Shown: in pieces, positions 24,004 through 31,969 of the stretch
Layout: every line of letters begins with the position of its first letter
Numbering within the stretch: the stretch's first letter is position 1
Source of the DNA: an uncultured Oscillospiraceae bacterium
GTDB taxonomy: Bacteria; Bacillota; Clostridia; Oscillospirales; Oscillospiraceae
Direction: 5' to 3'
NCBI GenBank assembly: GCA_947626265.1
Contig: CANQRM010000027.1
Span: 1-36,825, forward strand
Length of the DNA stretch: 36,825 nt
The notes under the pieces: model-generated
Database searches by the model: none
Told to the model about the DNA's origin: nothing
The model's input: only the letters and a program-made list of their open reading frames with translations
Translations under genes and position numbers: made by a program

Positions 24004-24108
24004 GGGAGAGGTCGGAGAAGTCGTTCCCTAAACCTCACTATAGAAGATTTTCAGCCTATAAAAACTGCCCTAAAGGGGGTTTTATACAAGACCTCTCCGA
24101 CCTCTCCC
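24004..24108. repeat. 15-bp inverted repeat with internal direct repeats
   Basis: GGGAGAGGTCGGAGA at 24004-24018 and its perfect complement at 24094-24108, 75 bases apart. The right arm is part of a tandem GACCTCTCC GACCTCTCC. Between the arms is an AT-rich stretch and a small stem (aaaactgCCCT / AGGGggtttt). It lies between the primase-helicase and nuclease genes and may be an origin or control structure. Confidence 0.7.
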
Positions 24109-24109
24109 A

Positions 24110-26338
24110 TTACTCCACAAAATCACTCTCCAGCAGCATCACGCCAAGAATCCACATACTGTGTTTTTTCTTCACACGCTGGAATCCGCGCTGTTCCACG
24201 GCGTTATAAAACTCCGTTGTGCTTCTCGCAAAATCTCCGACCTTCGCACAGTAAGCGCGGTATGCGGAATAGAACCTTCCCGATCCCGTTTCATAGGTCT
24301 CCCCAAGTTCGCAGCAGTCGGCAAGGAAATGCGACAGCCAGTCATTGTCAGAACGGTATTTCCCGATGGCATCCTCCACACACTTAGGCGGAGCCAGCCT
24401 GAAATTGTTTTTGATGGCTTTCTCCGCTCCCTCGATCACCCACTTGAGGATGTACGGCCCCGCGTGTTTCAGGAGGTATTCCGAATAGTTCTTGATGTCC
24501 GATTTCCCCTCAATCTTCGCATTGAAGGGGATTACGATAAGTCTGCGCCAGATGCCGGAGTCCATTGCGCCCACCCTCGGAAGGTGGTTCGTGTACAGCA
24601 CCAGCGTATGGCTCGGCGTAAAGTGGAACGGGTCCTTGTACTTTTTCTCCGCCGAGATCTCGTCTGTGGAGCATAGCTGCTTGACGATGGACGTGGAGAG
24701 CCGCATCCCTTCTTCCAGTTCCGCCGCAATCAGCAGACGCTTGCCCTTCGCCTCCGCCAGTTCCGGCTTCACGTTCCGCTTGCACCCGACCGTCAGCGTG
24801 TCGGCGGAGATGTTCCCGCTGTAGCTTCCAAGCACGCCGGATATGGAATTCCAGAATGTCGATTTGCCGTTGCTGCCCTCGCCGTAGGAGATGATAAGCG
24901 CCTCCATGTACACCCTGCCGATTGCGCCAAGTCCCGCTATCTGCTGGACATAGTCAATAAGCTCCCTGTCCCCGCAGAATGTGCGGTTCACGGATTCCAG
25001 CCATAAGTCCCTGCCATCATCGCCCGGCGCTACAGCGGTCATTTTTGTGATAAGGTCGGCGGGATCATGGCCGCGGCGGCCAGCCATGCCCTGCCGCAGG
25101 TCGTATGTGCCATCCGGCGTGTTCAGGAGGAAACCATCGCTGTCAAGGTCGGACGGACTCATTTCCAGCATGGGTTTCGCCGCCTGGAGCGCCGACACCA
25201 CATATTTCATGTCCCGCCGCTTCATCACGAAAGCCTTGTACGCCAGTGCGGACAGATAGGCGAGATAGGCGTCCGACTGCTCCGGCTGGATTTTCTTTTC
25301 CAGTGCCTTGCCGCCGGAAAAGATGTCGTTTTCCGAAACGCCCTTGTCCATGAGCGCCTGTTTGGTGCGGGAAACCTCGTCTTTCGCGTCCTCAAGCTGC
25401 AGGTCGAGGAATTCCTCCATCGCGCCCACGGACTGCTGCCTTGACTCAATCCAGTACTGTCCGCCGAAACGGAGGTAGTCCGTAGCGGCCGTGTATTTCA
25501 GTTCATTCCCATACTCCCGCGCCAGCACCTTTGCCTGTCCGATGTCGGAGTAGTCGGCGGGCTTTAAGGACTCGCCCGGAAACTCGTATTCCTCCGGCGG
25601 CACATACCCGTCCTGATTCTGCACCTTCCTTGCGAATCTGCAGGCGCTCTGCCAGATGGTGTCCAGTTCCTCATCATCGAGCGGGGGACTGCACTTCGCC
25701 GCCTCCTCCAGGAAAATCCCGTGCGCCTTTTCCGTTGCGCCGTATCGTTTCGCCACCCGACCGGCGAAATGGGACATGGTGGAATTCCTCTGCCCCTGCG
25801 GGATCGATTTCCCCTGCGGCTTCAGGATGCACTCGACCGTCACCTCGCCCTCGTGCCAGATGACATCCTCCGTGGGATGGCCGAAGATGAACCTCGCCGC
25901 ATCCAGTGCCTTGCCGTCAAAGAACGGGAATTTCTCCCGCACCGCCTTTTTCAGCGCCGCGCACTCAGCCGCGCCGGTGATCGGCTCATGCGGGAAATAC
26001 ACATGGAACCTCGGTCTTGCGGACTTCCCGTCCTTCGGCTTCATGTTGTTGCGGCTCGGCACGGCGATATAGCTGACGTCGGACAATTCCTTTTCCAAGT
26101 CTTCCGGCCGCACCCAATCTTCGGGATTGTCTGAGTGGTCGTTGTCGCAGTCGAACACATCGCAGTCCGATTCCTCGAAATTATCCACGTTTCGGTAGCC
26201 GCCCTTAAATTTCCCGCACACATGGTCGAAAGCCATGACCGCCAGAAAGTCCTCCTCGCCGCTGACCACGCATTTTTTGGGGTAGATGCAGTTCTTGGCG
26301 TTTCCCCGGCAGTTCGCCCTGTAAAGTGTCAGTCTCAT
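24110..26338 (-). CDS. Primase-helicase (AEP-like N-terminus, D5/P4-type SF3 helicase C-terminus)
   Basis: 742 residues from ATG at 26338 (GGAGG 7 bases upstream). Residues about 1-185 look like an archaeo-eukaryotic primase-type domain: a Cys cluster, VFDCDNDHSD with the acidic residues (about 61-70), and RPRFHVYF with the His near 112. Then QRNSTMSHFAGRV as a primase C-terminal region, a D5_N region, and the SF3 ATPase with SYGEGSNGKST (Walker A near 486-494), LLIAAELEEG and VLYTNHLPRV. It would open and prime the phage origin. It overlaps the DUF4406 stop by 4 bases. Confidence 0.92.
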   Translation of the reverse strand: MRLTLYRANCRGNAKNCIYPKKCVVSGEEDFLAVMAFDHVCGKFKGGYRNVDNFEESDCDVFDCDNDHSDNPEDWVRPEDLEKELSDVSYIAVPSRNNMKPKDGKSARPRFHVYFPHEPITGAAECAALKKAVREKFPFFDGKALDAARFIFGHPTEDVIWHEGEVTVECILKPQGKSIPQGQRNSTMSHFAGRVAKRYGATEKAHGIFLEEAAKCSPPLDDEELDTIWQSACRFARKVQNQDGYVPPEEYEFPGESLKPADYSDIGQAKVLAREYGNELKYTAATDYLRFGGQYWIESRQQSVGAMEEFLDLQLEDAKDEVSRTKQALMDKGVSENDIFSGGKALEKKIQPEQSDAYLAYLSALAYKAFVMKRRDMKYVVSALQAAKPMLEMSPSDLDSDGFLLNTPDGTYDLRQGMAGRRGHDPADLITKMTAVAPGDDGRDLWLESVNRTFCGDRELIDYVQQIAGLGAIGRVYMEALIISYGEGSNGKSTFWNSISGVLGSYSGNISADTLTVGCKRNVKPELAEAKGKRLLIAAELEEGMRLSTSIVKQLCSTDEISAEKKYKDPFHFTPSHTLVLYTNHLPRVGAMDSGIWRRLIVIPFNAKIEGKSDIKNYSEYLLKHAGPYILKWVIEGAEKAIKNNFRLAPPKCVEDAIGKYRSDNDWLSHFLADCCELGETYETGSGRFYSAYRAYCAKVGDFARSTTEFYNAVEQRGFQRVKKKHSMWILGVMLLESDFVE

Positions 26339-26763
26339 TCCGTAACCTCCTCCAGTCCTTCCGTGAAATAGCGGATTTTCTTGCGCTGCTTTTTCGCCCT
26401 CGCAATCTCCGCCGCCATCCCCTCCGATATGGTACCGCCAAATACCCACACCTCATCACACTTGCCCAGCAGGACGATGCCCATGAACAGGGCAAGCTCC
26501 CGCTCCGTGTCCTCGTCCACAAACTGCGGAAAAAGCAGGTGCGGCGCAATGGGGATGCAGTGCTTCGCCACGGCAAAGCGGCTGTATGCCCGCGCCTGGT
26601 AGGTGTTCCTCTCGATGTCCCCGGAGTACGGGGAGCAGATGTACACCAGCGGACGGTAGGCGGCCGCTTTCCTTGCCGCCCGTTCCTCTTTTTCAATCTT
26701 TGTCAGGGCTTCGTAAGTGGTCGGGTCAAAATAGCCCTCACTGTTGAACCTCTCAATCGTCAT
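26335..26763 (-). CDS. DUF4406 protein (nucleoside deoxyribosyltransferase-like fold)
   Basis: 142 residues from ATG at 26763 (GGAGGAGGG six bases upstream). After a short helical N-terminus it has RPLVYICSPYSGDIERN, then APHLLFPQFVDEDTERE and CDEVWVFGGTISEGMAAEI, the pattern of DUF4406 and related Rossmann-like proteins that bind nucleosides. Its start and the stop of the Rha gene overlap as TAATG. It may act on nucleotides during replication; no experiment on a close relative is known to me. Confidence 0.85.
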   Translation of the reverse strand: MTIERFNSEGYFDPTTYEALTKIEKEERAARKAAAYRPLVYICSPYSGDIERNTYQARAYSRFAVAKHCIPIAPHLLFPQFVDEDTERELALFMGIVLLGKCDEVWVFGGTISEGMAAEIARAKKQRKKIRYFTEGLEEVTE

Positions 26764-27428
26764 TACTTTCCCTCCTCCATTTTCGCCTTGTACCACTCAA
26801 GGTGGCGCTTGCGCTCCTCATAATCGGGGAACGCCACAAGCAGCCCCACGTCCACCTTCTGCAGGGTCTCCAGCATATCGATCTGTTCCTTCGTCAGGTA
26901 TGGGCGTATGCTTTTGCCCTTTTCGATGCCGTTGGCAAGCCGGAACTGCTTCGCCGTCATTCCGAGGACGATGCGGTTCAGCATATCGCACTCGTTGCTG
27001 AAGTGGTAGGGCTTTGGATTCTCGTGGAGCAGCTTGATGTTTTCGGTCAGCAGCGGAAACTCCTGCCTTGCGGACACCAGCGTCTTGATGAACTGCTCCA
27101 TTTCATTGAATCGTTTGATATACAATTCCTTGAACCGCATCGCTTTCGCGCCGGTGTAGCCCATGACAAGCATAGTGAAGCCATCCCGCGTCATCAGGTA
27201 GCAGGTGTTCTTCCTGCCGCTTGCGTCCTTGTAGGCGGACTGCGCAAAATTGCGCCGTCTGAATTCCTCACTCAACCCAGATTTGGGGTCAGTGATTTTG
27301 GCAATATCGCGCAAAACATGGTCATGCCGTTTCTCAAAAGCGTCCGCCACAAACCTGCTGTCCACCCTTGCCGTATCGTGAGCATCGGCAAAAACGCCGT
27401 ACTCGTCTTTTGGTATCAATTCTTTCAT
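26763..27428 (-). CDS. Rha family regulatory protein
   Basis: 221 residues from ATG at 27428 (AAAGG ten bases upstream). Residues about 20-110 match Rha (PF09669 type): ADAFEKRHDHVLRDIAKI, RNFAQSAYKDASGRKNTCYL, MTRDGFTMLVMGYTGAKA. The C-terminal part is a second helical domain. Rha-like and antirepressor proteins adjust the lysis-lysogeny choice. Residues in ITDPKSGLSEEF are encoded by a palindrome nearly identical to the terL terminator. The gene begins a new transcript section, since a strong terminator lies upstream after the polymerase gene. Confidence 0.88.
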   Translation of the reverse strand: MKELIPKDEYGVFADAHDTARVDSRFVADAFEKRHDHVLRDIAKITDPKSGLSEEFRRRNFAQSAYKDASGRKNTCYLMTRDGFTMLVMGYTGAKAMRFKELYIKRFNEMEQFIKTLVSARQEFPLLTENIKLLHENPKPYHFSNECDMLNRIVLGMTAKQFRLANGIEKGKSIRPYLTKEQIDMLETLQKVDVGLLVAFPDYEERKRHLEWYKAKMEEGK

Positions 27429-27477
27429 AGAAATACCAACCTTTCTGTTAAAGTGAGACTTTCTGTGTCTCCTACGG

Positions 27478-27513
27478 CTATAGGCAAACGGAAACAGGGG
27501 AATCCGAAGTCCT
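27478..27513 (-). repeat. 36-nt leader repeat, copy A
   Basis: Minus strand AGGACTTCGGATT - 6 variable bases - TTTCCGTTTGCCTATAG; 32 of 36 bases match copy B at 31934-31969. It lies in the 5' leader of Rha, just after the polymerase terminator, and its AGTCCTC/GAGGACT end can pair with the terminator's own arm. Confidence 0.8.
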
Positions 27514-27528
27514 CCACGACATTTTTTC

Positions 27529-27555
27529 AAAAAAAGAGGACTGGTTTCAGCCCTC
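27529..27555 (-). terminator. Rho-independent terminator after the DNA polymerase gene
   Basis: Minus strand stem GAGGGCTG / CAGTCCTC (8 bp with one G-U pair), loop AAAC, followed by seven T (27529-27535). It lies 9 bases after the polymerase stop. Confidence 0.88.
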
Positions 27556-27563
27556 TTCAAGTT

Positions 27564-29555
27564 TCAGTCCTTTTTGTAAAAATCACATTCATACCCGTCC
27601 GCACGGAGCTTCAAGCCATCCGCCCACGGCGGCGTCCTGCCCATCTGCTCACAGACCGCATCCAGCGAAACGCCCTTGCTGCACTCAATGATAAGCTCGT
27701 CATGGACGTGTCCGCAGATGAAGCAGTGGGAAAGCGTCCGCATGGCGTAGCAGAGGATATCCCTGCTGATCGCCTGGACGATGTTCTCCACGAACTTGGG
27801 ACCGTAGCTTTCCAGCCGTTCCCATTTCTTTGTGCCGCCTACGCCCATGTAGGTCACGGATTCCCCGCCAAACTGATTCAATCCGATGCGCGGCTTCACA
27901 TAGGAAAGCCGCCTGCCGGAGGGGAGCATGATGAACATCATACCGCTCTGGTAGGTGAAACGGATGCCGTGTGTCTCTGTTGGGATTCTCTTCTTGACGC
28001 ATTCCTTCACCGCGCCGTCCACGTCCCACCAGAGCGTGGTGATATGCGGATTGGACTCCCGCCAAGCCGACACCAACGGCTGAAGCTCCTCCTCGGAAAG
28101 CCCCATCTCCAGAGCGCCCATAGATTTCAGAGCGCCTACCGAGCCGCCGTAGCCGAGCGCCAATTCAGCAATCTTGCCTTTCTGCCGCAGGTGGCCGTTC
28201 ACGCCGTGCTTCTCGACCGGGACATGGAACATCTGCGATGCGGACGCGCAGTAGATATCCCCGCCGTCCTCGAACACTTTCAGCCGCCACCGCTCCCCGG
28301 CAAGCCACGCAATCACTCGTGCTTCAATCGCTGAAAAGTCCGCCACGATGAATTTCATGCCCTTCCTCGGCACGAACGCCGTGCGGATAAGCTGGGAGAG
28401 CGTGTCGGGAATGTCGTCATAAAGCATTTCCATAGTGTCGTAGTCCCTGGCTTTGACCAGTTCCCGCGCCTGTTCCAAATCCGGCATATGGTTCTGGGGT
28501 AAATTCTGAAGCTGGATCATGCGTCCGGCAAACCGCCCCGTCCTGTTGGCTCCGTAAAACTGGAACATACCCCTTGCACGGTTATCCTCACAGGCGGCGT
28601 TCTTCATTGCCTGGTACTTCTTGACCGATGACTTCGCAAGCTGCTGGCGGAGCGTCAGCGCATCCGCCAGTTTCGGGGGAGCGGTCTTTAGCAGCTCCTT
28701 CACTTCCTTCTTTCCGAGGGAATCCACCTCCATGCCGTTTTCCGCAAGCCACCGTTTCATCTGCTGGACGGAGTTGGGGTTCTCCAGTTCCGTCAATTCC
28801 TTCATTTTCCCCGCAAGCGCCGCTTTTGACTTCTCGTCAAAGGCTATGGCGTTCTCCACGACTTCCATATCCAGCGCAATGCCCCTGTCATTTATCTCCT
28901 GGTCGAGGTGGTATTCCTCCCACACAAGGTCGGGGACAGGGAACTTTGAGAGGCGGCTCTGTATCTGCATCTCCACCTCCACGTCCCGCTTGTTGTATGC
29001 CTTGAAGGTTTCCCATTTCTCCATATCATGTTCCGGCAGGTTCCTTGTCCTGCCGCCGTTTGCTTTGGTGGGCTTGCAGGGTACGCAGAAATAGCGGATC
29101 AGTTCTTTGCCCTCCGTCAGTTTCTGCTTTTCCAGCCCCAGCGCCGCGCCCACGTCCGCGAGGGACAAGGGCAGCCCCATGTACGCCGCCCATATCATGG
29201 AGCATTTCCACGCCGATGGGTCAAGGTAATCCCCGACCGTGTCCTCGTTGATGCTGTAGCTGTAAAAATGCGCGGGATAATTCCGTCTCATCCATGACGA
29301 AAGACAGACTCTCTCGAACGCCGCGTTGTACGCCCATTTCGTGACTGTATCATCCGTCAGGGCTTCGATGATTTCCATCGGCACCTTATCGCCTCGTGCC
29401 AAGTCATATACCTCAACCTCTCCGCCGTTCACGGACACGCCGAACAGCAGTATCTCAAAGGCGGGGGACTCCGCGTATTTATATACGCCGCACTTGTTCA
29501 AATCCACATCGCTGTAGGTTTCCAAGTCCAGCGAGAGCGTATTGATTTTTTCCAT
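27564..29555 (-). CDS. DNA polymerase, family A (phage type)
   Basis: 663 residues. A 3'-5' exonuclease domain starts at once (LDLETYSD, residues 9-16, Asp10 and Glu12; a later YNKRDVEVE with Asp191). Polymerase motif A is VADFSAIEAR (Asp406), motif B RQKGKIAELALGYGG (457-471), motif C HVHDE (616-620). Typical length for SPO2-like phage polymerases without a 5' nuclease. It copies the phage genome with the primase-helicase encoded downstream. GAGGTG lies before the ATG. Transcription is likely to end just after it. Confidence 0.96.
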   Translation of the reverse strand: MEKINTLSLDLETYSDVDLNKCGVYKYAESPAFEILLFGVSVNGGEVEVYDLARGDKVPMEIIEALTDDTVTKWAYNAAFERVCLSSWMRRNYPAHFYSYSINEDTVGDYLDPSAWKCSMIWAAYMGLPLSLADVGAALGLEKQKLTEGKELIRYFCVPCKPTKANGGRTRNLPEHDMEKWETFKAYNKRDVEVEMQIQSRLSKFPVPDLVWEEYHLDQEINDRGIALDMEVVENAIAFDEKSKAALAGKMKELTELENPNSVQQMKRWLAENGMEVDSLGKKEVKELLKTAPPKLADALTLRQQLAKSSVKKYQAMKNAACEDNRARGMFQFYGANRTGRFAGRMIQLQNLPQNHMPDLEQARELVKARDYDTMEMLYDDIPDTLSQLIRTAFVPRKGMKFIVADFSAIEARVIAWLAGERWRLKVFEDGGDIYCASASQMFHVPVEKHGVNGHLRQKGKIAELALGYGGSVGALKSMGALEMGLSEEELQPLVSAWRESNPHITTLWWDVDGAVKECVKKRIPTETHGIRFTYQSGMMFIMLPSGRRLSYVKPRIGLNQFGGESVTYMGVGGTKKWERLESYGPKFVENIVQAISRDILCYAMRTLSHCFICGHVHDELIIECSKGVSLDAVCEQMGRTPPWADGLKLRADGYECDFYKKD

Positions 29556-29581
29556 GCCATCACCTCTTCTAAATCGGAAAA

Positions 29582-29622
29582 GCGGCGGGAGATATGCCTT
29601 GATTCGGTCACGCTCCCGCCGC
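29582..29622 (-). terminator. Strong hairpin between DUF2815 and polymerase genes, possible terminator
   Basis: 10-bp perfect stem GCGGCGGGAG / CTCCCGCCGC with a 21-base loop; on the minus strand the stem is followed by only four T, so termination would be partial at best. It may also protect the mRNA 3' end. Confidence 0.5.
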
Positions 29623-29644
29623 CAATCACCATTATGTTAGCCGC

Positions 29645-30211
29645 TTACGAAAGAAAATCCTCTTCGTCCTCGTCCGCAAAATCGTCCTCGGCGCGAGACT
29701 TGCCGCCCAGCGGCTCGCCGTCGCGGATTTTCTGGAGGTTGTTCAGCCCGCAGGCGATGCCCTTGTTTCCGTTGCTGTTAAAGGCGTAGAAGTTGATGCT
29801 CGCCCTGCCGTATACGCCGCTGTACACCTCCGAGGTGTCGATGATGGGCTGGCGGTCGGCGTACACGATGCCGGGAGCCGTGGAGCTGTTGGCGTTGACG
29901 AAGTACGCATTGGCATAGGCTTCATCGTCCGGGCGTTCCAGGTCGCCGTCACGCAGCGGGGTTTTCAGGACGGAGAGAGCGGGAACGGTCTTGCCGTTGC
30001 CCTTCAGCTTCGCCTCGCCCTCGCGGTAAGCCGCTTCAATCGCCGCCTTGATCTTGGCGATGGTCGCCGTGTCCGACTTCGGGATAATCAGGCTGACGCT
30101 GTACTTCGGAGCGCCGCCGTTGATGGACTTGGCCTGCCAGACGTTGCAGTAGCTCCATCTGGTGTTGGGGCCGGTGATGACCTTCATGGGATTGTTCACT
30201 TTCTTTGACAT
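29645..30211 (-). CDS. DUF2815 protein, probable ssDNA-binding protein
   Basis: 188 residues with the DUF2815 pattern: KVITGPNTRWSYCNVWQAKS, APKYSVSLIIPKSDTATIAK, a central RPDDEAYANAYFVNANS, and SGVYGRASINFYAFNSNGNK. The C-terminus is acidic (AEDDFADEDEEDFLS), as in ssDNA-binding proteins that recruit partners through the tail. The family is thought to be gp2.5-like. AAGGAGG lies before the ATG. It stands between the Cas4-like DUF2800 gene and the DNA polymerase gene. Confidence 0.88.
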   Translation of the reverse strand: MSKKVNNPMKVITGPNTRWSYCNVWQAKSINGGAPKYSVSLIIPKSDTATIAKIKAAIEAAYREGEAKLKGNGKTVPALSVLKTPLRDGDLERPDDEAYANAYFVNANSSTAPGIVYADRQPIIDTSEVYSGVYGRASINFYAFNSNGNKGIACGLNNLQKIRDGEPLGGKSRAEDDFADEDEEDFLS

Positions 30212-30224
30212 GGTATTGTCCTCC

Positions 30225-31346
30225 TTAATTTTCTTTGAAATCTTCAGCCGCCGTGTTCATCGGCGGGCGTTTGTCCGTGAGCGGAACCAGAACCGGCTTG
30301 CCCTGCGGCTTCTCCACAAGGCCGCCGAGAAGTTCCGCGAACTTCTTCTTGCCGAGCATTTTCTCCATCGCGGTAATGCCCAGCACCTTCTTTTCGTATG
30401 GATCGTATCCTGCGGCGGTAACCGCGTCCGCCGCTGCGCCCTCGTCCGTGTACTTCCGGTTGGAGCGGCCTTCCACCACTTTCCAGCCGTCATATTCCAC
30501 GCCGGAGAGCGCCTGCTGGAGCGCGTATTCCTTCACGTCCGCCGCCCAGGCGGAAAGCTCGTCCGCTTTTGCGAGGATGGCGGCAATCTCCGCGTCCTCC
30601 AGCGTGGCGGGCGTCTCGAAATCGTACCTCGCAAGCTCCAAGTTGTACTCCGCCCGTTTCCGGCAGTTTGCCTTCGCCTTGCAGAACCGGCACCAGTCAC
30701 CGCAGGCAAACTCCCCGCCGCCCTCATAGGCCAGCTTCGCGGTTGGGGAAAGCGTCTCCTCCGCCCATTTGTAAAGGTCGGATTTTGACATCGTGAACAC
30801 GCTGATGTTTTCCCGGCGCGGCTGGAAAATCGCCATGCGGACGGTGTCGATGTCATAGATGCCGTCAAATAACTCCAGCGCACCGAGTGCGTAGAGCATC
30901 ATCTGGGGATTCGCATCGGCGGACACCTCCACGCCCTTGCCGTGCTTGTAGTCCACGATGTACAGCGTCCCGTCCGCGATAATCACGCAGTCGCCCGTGC
31001 CGAAGCCGTCCGGCACAAAGCGGGAGAAGTCCAGCCGCTGTTCGATAAGAACCACCGGGTCTTTGCAGGTTTTCCTTGCCTCCGCCACAAGCTCCATCAC
31101 ATATGCGGCGTAATCATTGGCGCACTGTTCCATTTCCTCATTGTAGAAGGAGAGGTTTTCGGTCGGGTCTGTGGTTTCCATACCCAGCGCCAGTTTCAGC
31201 TTGTGTTCGCACAGGCTGTGCGCGTCCGTCCCTTCCTGCGCGTACTCGCTGCCCTTGTCCTCCAGGTCGGCGCAAAATTGGGCCGACGGCGGGCAGTTCA
31301 GCCAGCGATGTGCGCTGGAAGCGGAAAGCAATGCGTGTTTTCCCAT
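30225..31346 (-). CDS. DUF2800 protein, Cas4/RecB-like nuclease
   Basis: 373 residues from ATG at 31346 (GGAGG 7 bases upstream). It begins ALLSASSAHRWLNCPPSAQF; nuclease core GTGDCVIIADGTLYIVDYKHGKG with the Asp and the D-x-K; C-terminal Cys cluster CGDWCRFCKAKANC. With the first Cys at residue 18 this gives the four Cys of a Cas4-type iron-sulfur site. It is likely a 5'-3' exonuclease for recombination, paired with the DUF2815 ssDNA-binding protein 14 bases downstream. It overlaps the upstream small gene by one base. Confidence 0.88.
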   Translation of the reverse strand: MGKHALLSASSAHRWLNCPPSAQFCADLEDKGSEYAQEGTDAHSLCEHKLKLALGMETTDPTENLSFYNEEMEQCANDYAAYVMELVAEARKTCKDPVVLIEQRLDFSRFVPDGFGTGDCVIIADGTLYIVDYKHGKGVEVSADANPQMMLYALGALELFDGIYDIDTVRMAIFQPRRENISVFTMSKSDLYKWAEETLSPTAKLAYEGGGEFACGDWCRFCKAKANCRKRAEYNLELARYDFETPATLEDAEIAAILAKADELSAWAADVKEYALQQALSGVEYDGWKVVEGRSNRKYTDEGAAADAVTAAGYDPYEKKVLGITAMEKMLGKKKFAELLGGLVEKPQGKPVLVPLTDKRPPMNTAAEDFKEN

Positions 31347-31684
31347 CACAGCACCTCCGCTTCCGCAAGGAGCGCATAGTACTCCGCCGGATCGATGTCC
31401 GACAGCTTGTCCGCGCCATGCTTTGTGAGCAGTCCCTTTACCTCCGCCGTGTGTCCGGCGCGGGACTTCTCCGCCAGCACCGCCCGCACTTCCTCCAGCG
31501 TCAGCGGCTTTTCTTCCGGCTTCGGCTTTGCCGCCGCTTTCCCCGCGGGCTTCTTTTCCGCTTTCTCCGGCTCGGAATCCGCCGAGGAGAACATCTCCGT
31601 CAGCGTCTCGGAGATACCGATGAGGATTTCCCCGCAGTGCTTCAGTTCGGCAAGCTCCGCCGCCAGTTCGCTCATTTTGCCCAT
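31346..31684 (-). CDS. Small phage protein with a conserved C-terminal helical domain
   Basis: 112 residues. N-terminal helix (MGKMSELAAELAELKHCGEI), then a Lys/Ala/Pro-rich linker (EKAEKKPAGKAAAKPKPEEK), then LTLEEVRAVLAEKSRAGHTA ... KHGADKLSDIDPAEYYALL. The last part recurs in Clostridia phages beside DUF2800 and DUF2815; some databases give it misleading names. It looks like a small helical (SAP/HeH-like) domain, perhaps an adaptor for the recombination proteins. Start ATG at 31684 in a TAATG overlap with the upstream gene. Confidence 0.75.
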   Translation of the reverse strand: MGKMSELAAELAELKHCGEILIGISETLTEMFSSADSEPEKAEKKPAGKAAAKPKPEEKPLTLEEVRAVLAEKSRAGHTAEVKGLLTKHGADKLSDIDPAEYYALLAEAEVL

Positions 31685-31884
31685 TACCCTTTGCCTCCTT
31701 CCTTGACTTCGTGAACCTCCACCGACTCGACGCTCTGTCCGGGAGACAGAAGATATACCGTTGTGAAATCTCCGAAAAGAAGTCGGAGCAGTCTCATCGG
31801 CAGCCTTCGGTCAGCGCCTTCGAGGACTCTTGTCCTGGATTTTTCATCCGTGACATTGATGCGTATCCGGTGTTTAAGTGCCAT
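31684..31884 (-). CDS. Small protein of unknown function
   Basis: 66 residues from ATG at 31884, starting MALKHRIRINVTDEKSRTRV. It has LPMRLLRLLFGDFTTVYLLS and ends VEVHEVKEGGKG. No family recognised; it looks like a small beta-rich protein. The frame is open far upstream, but that part is the 36-nt leader repeat and the end of the sigma-like gene, so the ATG at 31884 (GCAGG upstream) is chosen. It heads the replication operon after leader copy B. Confidence 0.7.
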   Translation of the reverse strand: MALKHRIRINVTDEKSRTRVLEGADRRLPMRLLRLLFGDFTTVYLLSPGQSVESVEVHEVKEGGKG

Positions 31885-31933
31885 CTCAGTTACCTGCCTT
31901 TCCGCAAGGGCTGTATCGTTTTCCCTTACACCC

Positions 31934-31969
31934 CTATAGGCAAACGGAAATCGGCAAATCCGAAGTCCT
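31934..31969 (-). repeat. 36-nt leader repeat, copy B
   Basis: Matches copy A (27478-27513) at 32 of 36 bases, the differences confined to a 6-base middle. It begins at the stop codon of the sigma-like gene; AAGTCCT in the end of that gene can pair with AGGACTT at the start of the repeat. Confidence 0.8.

Noticed and set aside
27478-27513. TATAG in the 36-nt leader as a promoter -10 box
   Set aside because: No acceptable -35 box at 16-18 bases in either copy.
26802-28334. 510-codon plus-strand open frame opposite Rha and DNA polymerase
   Set aside because: Crosses a strong terminator and two genes on the other strand; composition is typical of an antisense shadow.
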